Assembly: GCA_035236585.1 (NCBI GenBank)
Contig: CP141128.1
Span: forward strand, 26,813,618-26,877,617
Direction of reading: 5' to 3'
DNA length: 64,000 bases
Source of the DNA: Warburgia ugandensis
Lineage: Eukaryota > Streptophyta > Magnoliopsida > Canellales > Canellaceae
Below, piece by piece: positions 11,101-22,000 of this stretch (its first letter is position 1; each line of letters opens with the position of its first letter). The notes under the pieces were generated by a model, which saw only the letters and a program-made list of their open reading frames with translations, had not been told where the DNA came from and ran no database searches. Made by a program: the position numbers and the translations under genes.

Positions 11101-12350
11101 CTGCTACAAGTAGTGTACCTTCAATTACCGCATTGGATGGTCCGGCTTGGCCGTCGGTGATAGCGAAAACCCTTCTGGGTGTCGAGGAGCAATTTCTAAT
11201 TTTGCTTCCTTGACCGCCAATGGTTTGGTACGGTGGGCGGCGATATGTCCATACTCCCCACAATTGTGGCACTTGATTGGAAATCGTTGTGGTTGTTGTT
11301 GTATAGGTCGTGAATGAGATATTGCCTTGGTGAAATTTTCTACATCTTGGACATGGCTGTCTATTTGGCCTTGGTGCATTGTTCCTTTGATTTCTTTGAG
11401 GCTTAAAATTGTTCCAAGGTCTTTTATTCTTACGGAAAGGCCTTGGGTTATTGTGTCCTCCTCCACTGAACTTGGTAATTTGACCCTTTTTGTACTCATC
11501 TTCAAACTTGGAAGCCATTTCTACACAATCTGTCAAGGTAGTGGGTTTAGTACCTAGCACCTTTACTTTCAGCCCTGAGTGAAGACCTTCAATGAATCGA
11601 TCCACAGTGTGTGTTTCTGTGTCACACACATGAGGCGCGAATCTCCTTAGTTGTGTGAACTTGTTATCATAGTCCACTCCTGACATATCCCCTTGCCTTA
11701 GGTTCAAGAACTCTATCAATTTCCTTTGTTGTACATGAGAAGGAAAGTATTTATGGTTGAATACTTCCTTAAATTCTTCCCATGTAGTATCTTCAATTCG
11801 AGAAGAAGGTGTTTTTAGCTGATCTCCACCAAAATGCAGCTTCTTGTTTGAATAAATATGTGGCAAATTTCACTTTCAACTCTGAAGGAGTACATAGTGC
11901 ACTAAAAGTCTTTTCAACTTCATATATCCATTCTTCAGCTTTTTCAGCTTCACCCTTACCATCATACATTGAAACCCTCTTTTGAAATCTCTCCAGCATT
12001 TTGTCAATCTTTTCAGGTCCTAATGGGAATTTTCCGACTTCATCACTTGGTACAAGGGAAGATTGCCCTTGTCCAGGTGTGGGAGTAGTGGTGGTGGTGT
12101 TGGTGTAGTATGTCTCACCTCAGCCGAGCCTCGAGCCTCGCGTACTTGGTATTTCTACGGGGAGGTGATGAACTCTGGGCTGTTGAAGGTGAGGAAGGAG
12201 GTTCCTTAACATCCTTGTCATCATCTCTTCCATATTACTCATGGTTACTCTCTCCATATTGTCTTCGGAGGTGGTTTGAGCTTTCCGCCTTGTGACTCTC
12301 TTTGGTGGCATCTCGCTCATAAACCAAAATTCTATCAATCCTCTATACAA
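11096..12350 (-). pseudogene. Tekay gag with CCHC zinc knuckle
   Basis: Reading begins near 12311 (MPPKRVTRRK) and continues through frame breaks. 11793-11999 carries the WIYEVEKTFSAL capsid block. 11096-11866 carries WEEFKEVFNHKYFP, LRQGDMSGVDYDNKF, FIEGLHSGLK and a basic R/N-rich tail. 11125-11505 carries the nucleocapsid knuckle CHNCGEYGHIAAHR, in which the last cysteine is replaced. Frameshifts lie near 12120, 11820 and 11340. Gag packages the element RNA in cytoplasmic particles; this copy cannot make an intact one. Confidence 0.88.
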
Positions 12351-12423
12351 CTATTTCTATCTTAATCTAGACATGGATTATAATCTCTCTTTTGGACATA
12401 TTTGTCTTGTCTTGTGACTGGAT

Positions 12424-12442
12424 GAATCGCTACGATACCAAC
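12424..12442 (-). other. Primer-binding site region of the Tekay element
   Basis: Directly inside the 5' LTR the minus strand reads GTTGGTATCGTAGCGATT. TGGTATC followed by a GTAGC-like run resembles the initiator-tRNA-Met complement used by many plant elements, but the match is imperfect after the seventh base. Position supports the call more than sequence does. Confidence 0.55.
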
Positions 12443-15400
12443 CGTGACGACCGGGTTTTTGAAAACATGATTTGTAAAGTATTTTGAAAGGCGGGGCCCT
12501 TAAGAGTGTAAAATTTTTTCGCAAAACAAAGCAAATGCGGAAATTCTTTTCTTTAGAACTTGTTTTGAAAACCCAAGTCACCACTTCATACATAACATAA
12601 GTACAATTTGTGTACAAAATAAAATTCCATTGAAGGAATATACTTTTATTAAACTCCAGGATCCATCCAAAGTGGTTCACAAGTCTGACCAAATCTAGTA
12701 CAATACTTGTCCAAATTACATAATCCAAAACTCAAGCTCACCATACAATAAAACTCTCAACAAATAAAAATACATGTCTTCAAGGGTATACCTTGAAGAT
12801 TATTCTCTTCAAGTCTTCTATAGTCTTCAGCTCCTAAGTCTCCTTCTCGGATCCGAGATATTGCAACAAGTACAATATCTCAGCAAGCAATGCTTGGTAG
12901 GGGATTCAAGAAACATAATAATTGACAATGTAATTCCAATACTTCATAATCTCATTATCCTCAAACATACTCTTTACTTTGTAAGTTATGTATATCTATA
13001 TACATACATACCCTTCATGGGTAAACCAGTTAAATTCATGAAAATAGTCAAATATCATTCCCAACTAAGCTGATCAATTCTCTTCATTTTGAGAATTTCG
13101 TATTCTGACTAATCTCATACTCGGGAATTTCCCTTCTTGGGAAACATTGGTAATATACAATTACCTAGCATTTCATTATGCTATAACATAAGGCATTTCA
13201 CTATGCCTATTCCATATGCATCATAGTGCAAAATAATCAGAAAGGTTGCTATCTTTGAGCCTAATCCGTACTAGCGCGCTCGGATAGCGCCTGTTCACCA
13301 CCGATACCACGGTGGAAAATATTATGTCACCGCCCGTATGGGGGCAAGACTTTCACGGTGGTGGCCTTCCCATAATTGCCACCACCCGACTTTTAGCCTC
13401 TCATTGGGCAAGGTATCATCATATCATCAAATTTCAAGGAGCGGGTGGCCAAACCCTCATAACTCCTCTAGCAATAGCATCCCCTAGGCTCATGCCTATT
13501 AAAACAAACTCACAAGCCTCCAAGCTTGTATGTAAAATAGATTTCATATATATATCGAGACCATATGTCTGTTTACTTAGGGCTGAAATATTTTCTAGTT
13601 CCCTATTCACTTATAGTTTAGTCCTTAACCATCTTATAGGTGTTTGGTTGGATCATAAGGTTTTCAAGAGATTTACTACAAGTATTATCATTACTCTTGT
13701 CAACATAAGATCATGAGTACAATCATGAATATCTCATGTAAATGCATTAATCAAATCCTCCTACCTTTAAGGATTGATCTCTTTTCCCCAATCTTCCATG
13801 ATCTTGGCCGATGTATGTAATCTGTACATCCATACATATTGTCAATATATAAATTATGAACAATCCTATTGTTCACTAGATCTGATGTTTAGAATGATCT
13901 TTAGATCATTCATATCTAAGTATTCTAAGTCTTTGTATGTTCATCTCCTTGATCTTGATCTTTCATAGATCCTTTGATTGACAATCTACTCATGTTGATA
14001 AAGATCAAGGTCCTAGATCTTCTATCATCTAGTTCTTCTTTGATCTAAGTTCAGTTCTTGGATCATCCCTATGGAGGATGATCTTGGTTTTCTTCCTTGA
14101 ATCACCTTTGATCAAGGGTTTGGATTATCTAATCTAATGAACTATAACAAGTATACTACTAAACATTCATACTAAGTACAATATAGTGTTCTTATTCTTA
14201 TTGTTCTTGATCATCCAAGATCTAATGGATCTTGTTTGATCATCCTTATCTTACTTACTGTTTTTATTAGGGTTAGGTAATTTACTAACCTTTTATGCTC
14301 TTATGATTATTATTCAACCAGTTAATGTGCATGGTTGAAGGTAGCTTATTCAAGCCTAAATCTAGACTGCTCTTCTTATTTCCAATTGGCTAAGGCTTAC
14401 TAGTTGAATGGGTGAACACAAAGTGGTTACTTCAATCCTCATGTAAGGAGGCGTTTAGACCTCACAAACGTCACCAGAAGGTAGGGGAAGAGCGAGGCTC
14501 TATTAGATAACCCCCTTAACCACTATGTTCATCATTCACTAGAATGACCATAGCTCAATCTTTCATAAGGTTCCTATAAGCATGTTTACCCTAAGTACTC
14601 TTTCTAATGGATTTTAATTAAGTCCATGAATATTTATAATGTCATTCATGGGGTTTATTATTCTTTTCCTAATTTGGGCCAAGGATTTGATAATCCTTAT
14701 ATTGTCCTACTAACTATAGCCCTTACTAATTAAGTCCAAGGTACTCCATTCTTATTAGTGTCATGAAACTCTACTTTCTCATTAGAATACATTTTTGATG
14801 TTTTATGCTCTTTATCACATAACAAGTAAATCTACTACTAACATTCAACGAAAATGAGGCAAGGTACTTAAATTAACTCTAGCACCTTATGATAAGAATG
14901 AACACATAAACTCTAAATGTTATACTAGCATGCTTTATAACATAATAACATAAAATGAAACTAATTAGATTTACATTTTTAGAAACCTTTACTTATGATC
15001 CAACCATTTGATCTTAGATCTTTGCCTTTGATTAAGGACTTTTAGTTATATTTAGAGAATTTTCTCTATTAAGGTCAAAAGATCACATTGATCTATTTTT
15101 ATCATAATCCATCCATGATTTCCTTGGATTTCATCATATAAATAGTTATTCTTTCCATCCCAAGGATCTGATCACACTTGATCTCATTGATCAAGTGGGC
15201 CCCTTTGTATTTTTTTTTTTTTTGGGTTTTTCTATCATAAAGGGTAGATCCCTTAATATATCTCATATATATCCAATTTAAACATAGATATAACTTTATT
15301 TAAGTATTATATCATTATTAAAACATGTTTCTAAGATCTGATCATCTCAGATCTTGAAAATCTATGTAATTGGAAACTTAATTCTTAAATACAGAAAGTT

Positions 15401-17103
15401 TTTATTGAATAACATGTCATTTTTATTATTCCATAAGAAAATAGAGGTCTCAAGCTTTCCATAGCTTCTTTCCGATCTCAATTTGGAGTTCAGATGACTC
15501 AGAATTGATCTGGAAGTTCACGGTCCTTCCTAGGGCCTAGATTTGATCCGGGCCCAAGGAAGGAACGGCCCGCATTAGTCGGGCGGAACGGCAGGCGGAA
15601 CGAACCGAGCGGAACGAACCAGGCGTCGTCGGGCGCGTCCGCTGGGACGAAATCCCGACGCGCGCTGCGGACGTCCACAGACGCGGACGGACGAGCGGAA
15701 CGCCCGTCGTCCGCGCGCCCGCAAACCGGCCGGCCGCCGGGCGCGTCCGCTCGTCCTTTGGACGGACGCGCCTTCCGTGCGCTTGAACAGACGCTCCACG
15801 CGTATCGCACGCGCCGTTCCGACGGTGCGTCACGTGGGCGTCGTCGATCTGGAGATCGGACAGTCCATTACGGGACCGTCCAATCAATCCTCTTGCAATT
15901 GAGGGCCCAAAAGGTCTCGATTTTGATGAAACTTCTACCCTAGGGGTTTTGGACCCTTACGGATCGATTGGTACCGTCAGATTTCTCATCCGAGTACTCC
16001 ATCATCCCTAATTAAGGGTTCTGTTGTTTACTTTATTTTTATCTTTTTATTATCAAAATTAATTACAGTAAAATAAAAATTACATAAAACATTACTAAAA
16101 ATATAGGAAAAGGATTTCCACTTACTTGATTGAGGAGAAAACTTGATTTACATGCCCAATTAAGAAAATACCTTGTTGATGACGATATAGCCTAAAATCC
16201 ACCTTTCGCGTAAATACCGTTGTTTGAACCGTTGGATCTTGAAATTCCTTTGGGGTTTTGTAGAATAGATGTGTTGGGATGTTTTGGACGGTGGAATTTA
16301 TCAAATTAGATCTAGAACAGAGTGCCTAATTGAATTTAGGTCTCTTGTTCTAATCTAAAAAGAAAAACAAATTGGAAAGAGATTTAGCTCTTGGAAATTT
16401 TGGGGTTTTGAGAGGAATTCCAGATCTAATTTTTCAAGGAGATTGAAGATAATTTCGTGGGGATTGTATGAGGATTTTTGGAAGATTTTTGGGGTTGTAT
16501 TTATAGGCATTTTGGGTCTTTTTCATGATTATAATATGTTATTTTTTAATATAAAATGGCATGAAAGTCTTTAATGCTCCCATACCTAACCCCATGACTA
16601 GCTGATCTTTGTTGACCCATGTTTCACATGGGCTGCTAATCAATTTGGTTGTTGGGGACGTGGTGGTCCCCATGTGGGCCCCATGTGGGCCCCACATGGT
16701 GTAAAAAGTCCGTTTTTGCCCTTTATGCATAAAACTTTGGGTTTTATTCCCATGATCTCGGATTTGAGTGTACTTAGTGGCGTTGGATTCGTATTTCTTA
16801 GTACATTCTAAATTTTGATGTTTCATATTTTGATTTTTGGAATATTTTGATTTTTGGGTAAAATTACTATTTTACCCCTTTTGTCCAAAAAATGAAAAAC
16901 TTAAGGATTTCTCATCCGAATTCGAAATTTGTCATGCTTGCAGTCATTTTGAAGGGTTTGCTAAGTTTAAATTTCAATTTTATATTTGATTATACTTTTA
17001 TAACAGTATATTTTAAATAACCCTAATATTTCAGCCCAAAATATCTGAAATTCAAACTTTATTGATTTTTCTCAATCAATTTACAAAAATTGGGGTTATT
17101 ACA
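12443..17103 (-). repeat. 5' LTR of the Tekay element (4661 bp)
   Basis: Same structure as the LTR at 3139-7805. On the plus strand it starts CGTGACGACC, the usual first T having become C, and ends GGGGTTATTACA at 17103. As the 5' LTR of a minus-strand element it would drive transcription. The TATA-like box is at 16498-16507, only about 600 bp from the LTR's outer end, which leaves roughly 4 kb of R and U5. The CpG-rich block is at about 15535-15890. Confidence 0.93.
16498..16507 (-). promoter_or_regulatory. TATA box in the Tekay 5' LTR
   Basis: Minus-strand CCTATAAATA is a near-ideal plant TATA box, conserved in the other LTR at 7201-7210. It is the best core-promoter candidate in the LTR. 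Transcription would start about 25-30 bases further along the minus strand, near 16470. No other element of this promoter is identified. Confidence 0.55.
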
Positions 17104-17108
17104 TCCTC
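17104..17108. repeat. Target-site duplication of the Tekay element, right copy (TCCTC)
   Basis: Matches 3134-3138 exactly and abuts the 5' LTR end at 17103. Athila gag-like sequence resumes immediately beyond it, confirming a nested insertion. Confidence 0.9.
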
Positions 17109-18251
17109 CTTTATAGTTTCCTCAGTCTGTTGTACTCTGTTATCAACTTTATGGCCACTCTTAAGGCTAGTGATAGACTTTGCTTACTCATGGGGTCTTT
17201 ATAAATTTCAAGATGACCTTAATTCAAATTGGCCCTTAGGGTTTGGAAATGGTTGATTAGGAAACTATCCCTTTGCTTTATCACTCAAAGCAATGACAAT
17301 TGGCCAATTTGTATTCCTAATTTGGCAATGGCTTGAGCATTGAAATTTGATCTCTATCCACTATCAATGATGGCCTATCAAGTTTCATCCTAGTGTTTTA
17401 AAGTTTACTCCATAAATGATTGCATAGTTTCCTCAAATGTTTGTTCCTTTGGTTGCTGAGCGAATTGAAAACTAGGTGGTTGTAGGGGAACTAAAATTTT
17501 AGGGAAGTTCTGCGCAGGGGGTTCATAGATGATCCTCCCTGGTAATTGTTCTTTGACCATGAGAAGTTAGGATGCCTAGCCCATTCTAGATTATATGTCT
17601 AAGAGTAAGGGTTTCCTAAGGTTGCAATATGCGTTAAGAGCATTCTCTTGCTCCAAAAGATATTTAATGTATACACTATTAGATGGACAAGTTGAAGTTA
17701 AATGTGTCAGGCTAGAATAAATAGAACAAACCTCTTGTTGAGGTTTTGTGGGTTTATTCGCAGCCATTAAGGCTTAGAACATATGTTAAAGCTTATCAAA
17801 TTTAGTAGGCAAGGATTCAAGCTTACCAATTCTTTTAGTCAAGGAATCTAGCTTATATGAAATATCTAAGGTCACTTCCATTTCATACAGGTCTCCTTTC
17901 CTTTTAGGCTAGGTATTTCTTTCTCTCCTATTGGAATAGTCCTATTGTTGGGAATTGTCAACTAAAGTTTGGAAAATTTCCTATGCCTCTATTTCATTTT
18001 TTTAACATGAGGGCCCCTCCACTAGCTACATCTACCATTTGTCTATTTTGAGGTATTAATGCCTCATAGAAGTATAGAACCTGCTGATATTTTTCAAATC
18101 CATGGTGAGGGCACTTTTGTAGCTATTCATTCCACCCGTCCTAGCATTCATAATATTGCTCATCTTATTTTTGTTGGAAATTAATGATCTCCCTTTGAAT
18201 GGCATTAGTCTCATGGACAGGGAAGAATTTGTTCAAAAACTTCCTAGACAC

Positions 18252-18635
18252 CTAGTCCCATGTGGTAATGGAACCAACCTCTAACAAATTCATCCATGAT
18301 TTGGGATTATCTTTTAATGAAAAGGGAAACAAACTAATTCTAATAGAATCATCTAAAACTTTTGGAATTTGAATGTTAATATGTAGGTGTGGATTCTCTT
18401 TATCATGACCATAGAATGTTGGGAGTAATTGAATGACTCTAGATTTGAGTTCAAAATGGTTTACATTGGTGGGTGGTAAAGTGATGCATGATGAAGTATT
18501 TAATTGAAGTGATGCATAGAAATCTCTAATAGCCTTATGCTCAACTTCAACTAGTATGTTTGCCATGGGATCAAGAATTTGATACCTTAAACCTTGCTTA
18601 TGAGTATGTTCAATCTCAAGATCTAATGGTGGCAA
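18252..18635 (-). pseudogene. Athila-type gag fragment
   Basis: The 127-codon open stretch contains NHFELKSRVIQLLPTFYGHDKENPHLHI and IRISLFPFSLKDNPKSWMNLLEVGSITTWD. This matches the conserved gag capsid core of Athila/Tat elements (FxLKxxxIQxLPxFxG..., LRLFPFSLKDxAKxWL, GSITTWD). The domain runs on past 18252 in broken frames, where the minus strand can be followed to the Tekay junction. It is a pseudogene because the frame is not sustained. Confidence 0.88.
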
Positions 18636-19705
18636 TTTAGTATTCTAAGATTGAAGTCCTTGCATGCACTATAATGAAACCTAACTAAATGATGCAACCT
18701 AATTCTAAAGGACACCTAACTCTATATGCTATGGAAGCAAACAATTCTTAATGCGAACAAGATGTCTTGTTGATCTTTGTTAATCTGTGAGGTTATAGCT
18801 TTTAACCTAAAGCTAGACAGTTCCTTCTATAATCCAGATTTGACTATTGCTTGCCAATTAGGACCTCCTCAAGGTGGTTAATACAATTCTCACCAAAGGA
18901 AGCATCTAGACCTCAACATCCATCAACACAAGGCATGGAAAAATCACTTGGATTTTGGATACCTACTATAACCCCAAAGTTCATGAGCAACTAGAGTGAC
19001 AATAGATCGCCTCATTCAAAAAGGGTCCTATGAGCTTAAAACCCTAGGTCTCTTGCTACCTAATTTTAAATTAAGATTAACAGCTGTGATTGCAAGCATA
19101 CAAGGAATTGATTTGAATGCCCTTATATTATGAGGGTTCCTATGGGGCCCTTACTAACATTATGTTCCATCCACCATAAAGTAGTAAACGTTCAATGTAA
19201 GTACAAGAAAGCAAACTAATGCAACCTATATGCTATCCAACCAAAGGTTAGATATGTGTAATCTAATGCAACAACCCACCCCAAATAAAGATGCAATAAT
19301 CAATATGAATGCCCTAGTATATGTGAATTATTCTAGCAACCAAATGCAAATTATACTAAATTCAACCTAACTAGAAAAGTAAATCAAAGTGAGGGATACT
19401 TATGGCAGGGTTTTTGATGAAGATAAAGTGTGGGCCTCCAAGCCACACACTTATGCTGTTTTAATATAACACATTTAAAATTGAAATAGAAATTGTAAAT
19501 TACTCACAAAAAAAAAAACTAATCCTAAGTTGATGAAGCTACTCCTTTTCCAAATTTCCCTTGCACAAAAAAAGTAAGATGGATTAATTTGGTGAGGAAT
19601 TAGCAAAATAAGCAAATTTGATGCAAAACCCTAATCTAATGCAACCTAAAACTATGACTAAAGATAAACAATCTAAAGAAGGATCCAATCACAAATCTAT
19701 GCAAT

Positions 19706-19723
19706 TCCTCGGTAATGGTGCCA
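19706..19723 (-). other. Athila primer-binding site (tRNA-Asp type)
   Basis: The minus strand reads TTTTTGGCACCATTACCGAG across this point. It is a diverged form of the TTTTTGGCGCCGTTGCCGGGGA signature that follows the 5' LTR in Athila/Tat elements. Two G-to-A changes at former CpG sites fit methylation-driven decay. It fixes the 5' LTR boundary at about 19730. Confidence 0.8.
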
Positions 19724-19729
19724 AAAACT

Positions 19730-22000
19730 TGATATATGTTTTGAAATAACTCACAAGCACACAAATCAATGTAGTATGTTCACACTAGTGAGGTCGATCC
19801 CACGAGGAATCTCACAAATTTGTATGTGGATGGATCTTATTTAAAGTACTTAACTTCAGCCAAAGAGAGATATTGATTTGGTTGAATTCGAAAATTAAAG
19901 TCCAGAAAAGAGAAACATGCATGAAATTAAAAACTATAATAAAAGGGAAACTTGCCAAAACTAAAACTAAACAATGAAATTAGAAACTTACCTAAATAAC
20001 ATGCACTTAACAAAACAAACTAATGCAAAACAAGCGTGAATCAAAATAAGCAACTAACTTAAGGAAACTACTAAAATGAAAATTTTCCTAAATTAACACT
20101 TTCCTAAACAAGAAATTTATAAAAATGAAACTTTCTAAAAGTTAAAAAGGAAACTTTCTAAACCTAAACTAAGATGAAAATTACTAAAAAAACAAGTACC
20201 AAATCAAAGAGGAAATAGACCTAGTACCATGGGCATGGTTCTAAGGTAGAAAAATAGCCAAAAATGATAGATCTAAAGTGACCTATCACTCAAAATAATT
20301 AATGGATCTAATAAAAAACATGAAAATCTAAATGTGTTCCTAAGGATTCAATCAAAAACAATGTTTAGATTGCTAGACACAAAGCAGAAAGTTAAGGAGA
20401 GAAAATTTTCAAATTTCAACTACTTAAGAACATCAAATAATTTAAGCATAAGAAATCAATTGAAACCACAACTTTTATACAAGAAAATGACCCAGATCTA
20501 AGGTACTTTGATGAAAGAAACATCCCATCACAAGAAACCTCAAAGAACTTTATTAAATCAACATCAAATTATACCTAAAAGTGTGGGCATAATACATATT
20601 CAAAATCTGGAAATTGCATAGTCCCTAAGCATAACATCCTATCTAAAAAACACCAACATTGCAATACAATGATCACAGTTTAAAGTATGATGCCACTTAA
20701 ATAGAACCCATGAAGGAATTCAATAGAAAAGAAGGGTAAATGGGTAAACTAACTATGGAAAGTTGACCTAAAACTAAGGGTAAATAGAAAAAAATGTGAA
20801 TTTCAAGAAAGGAAATCAAGGTTCTAAGCTAGCTCTTCTCTTAGTTGTCACTAATAGAGAAGATTTAAATTAAATCTTGAGTGAATAACAAAGAAAAACT
20901 AGTGGAATTGAGGTAAATTAGAAAGGGAAGGCTAGGTGGAAAGAAGAGTGTAAACTATAAGGCAAAATAATGGAAAACTAAAACAATCAAAGCAAAGTAC
21001 TAACCTGAATTGGAGAGCAAATAACAATAAGAATAACTATAAATCCAAACGTAGAAAAGAATCAAAGAAGTCTGAAAGTCCAACAACAAAGAACATTAAA
21101 GCATAGCTATGTTTCAAGGTGTCTCACCCACCTCTACTTAGAAAAAAAATGTTGGAAGCCTTGGGGTATTTATTGATGATTTAGCTTCCAATTTGATGAA
21201 TGTTTAATCTAAGAAAGAGGAAGAGATCTAGATGAGGGATGAGGGATGAGGTGAAGAATAAGGAAGGAAAGTTAGGTGGGAAGTAACATAAGCAAGATGA
21301 TGTAAGAGAGATGGTTGGTGTGGTTGATTTCCTAATTTGGAAGGGAGGAAGCATCTTTCCTTGGATGATAAGTGAATCTCCCTCCCTTCTAATTGGATGG
21401 TGACTGGCTGGTGGAAAAAGAGGGGAAAAGAAGAAGAAGAAAATAAGAACAAAGGATGGAGAAAAACCTTGGGTTTTATGTGCTTTGAATGGACTTAGAT
21501 CTAGTGTTTCCCAATTAGGAAACCACTTGAATTTTGCCGACTAAGCAAGGGGGCATCCTCTTCTGAGAAGATGGTTCCCTCCTTGAGTTAAAAACATGAA
21601 ACCCTAGGATAAATGATGGATTAGGGTTAGGAAATGGATTAGCAAGGAAGAATTTTCTCTCTAGATGGATCCCTTAGTGCATGATCATCTTACCTTTTAC
21701 AATTATCTCTAAATATCACACTTTTAATATAGGAAAGTTGCTTGAATTGGTGCTCCAATCATGTGGCTCCATGTGGCACTCCTCCTTGGCTTGATGGTTC
21801 ACTTTGATGCCTCATTCCTTGGTGGCTTCAATGCTTAGCTTCAAGGCTTGAGTAGCTTTGCTTCTTTAGGTTTTCTAGTTGGACTAGAAAACCTCATGTA
21901 TAGCTCCAATGCTCATGCAAAGTGGTGGAAATGCATGAATTTTTGCATGGATCATTTTTATCACCTTTAATCACTTTGAACGACTACCAAAAAACTTTGT
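19730..22000 (-). repeat. Probable 5' LTR of the Athila-like element (right end unresolved)
   Basis: The plus strand at 19730 starts TGATATATG, so the minus-strand LTR would end in CA just before the primer-binding site. The GTGAGGTCGATCCCACGAGGA motif near 19785 is typical of the R/U5 end of Athila/Tat LTRs. The outer end cannot be set because the partner LTR is missing. Composition is similar to at least 22000. Nothing coding is recognised; the small open frame at 21228-21452 is a pyrimidine-rich artefact. Confidence 0.55.

Larger units (their letters stand above)
3139..17103 (-). mobile_element. Tekay/Del-type chromovirus (Ty3/gypsy), complete but frameshifted
   Basis: A 13,965-bp LTR retrotransposon in minus orientation. 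It has LTRs at 12443-17103 (5') and 3139-7805 (3'), TCCTC target duplications and 4637 bp of internal DNA. Domain order on the minus strand is gag, CCHC knuckle, protease, RT, RNase H, integrase and chromodomain, as in chromoviruses. RT and integrase wording, the ATTTCGAGGACGAAAT tract before the polypurine tract, and the chromodomain fit the Tekay/Del clade. The LTRs are nearly identical by eye, so insertion looks recent, yet the coding region carries roughly nine frameshifts. It sits inside an Athila-like element. Confidence 0.93.
17104..19729 (-). mobile_element. Athila-like element, right part: gag and untranslated leader
   Basis: Continues the Athila-like element interrupted at 3138. The minus strand holds gag (best at 18252-18635, with further degenerate gag from 18250 down to 17104), then a non-coding leader back to the primer-binding site at 19706-19723. 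Many stops and frame breaks show it is old. 18660-19700 is the untranslated leader and holds no supported gene. Confidence 0.8.

Noticed and set aside
3139..17103. Two long direct repeats as a segmental duplication
   Set aside because: TG...CA ends, primer-binding site, polypurine tract, 5-bp duplication and pol domains between them show an LTR retrotransposon.
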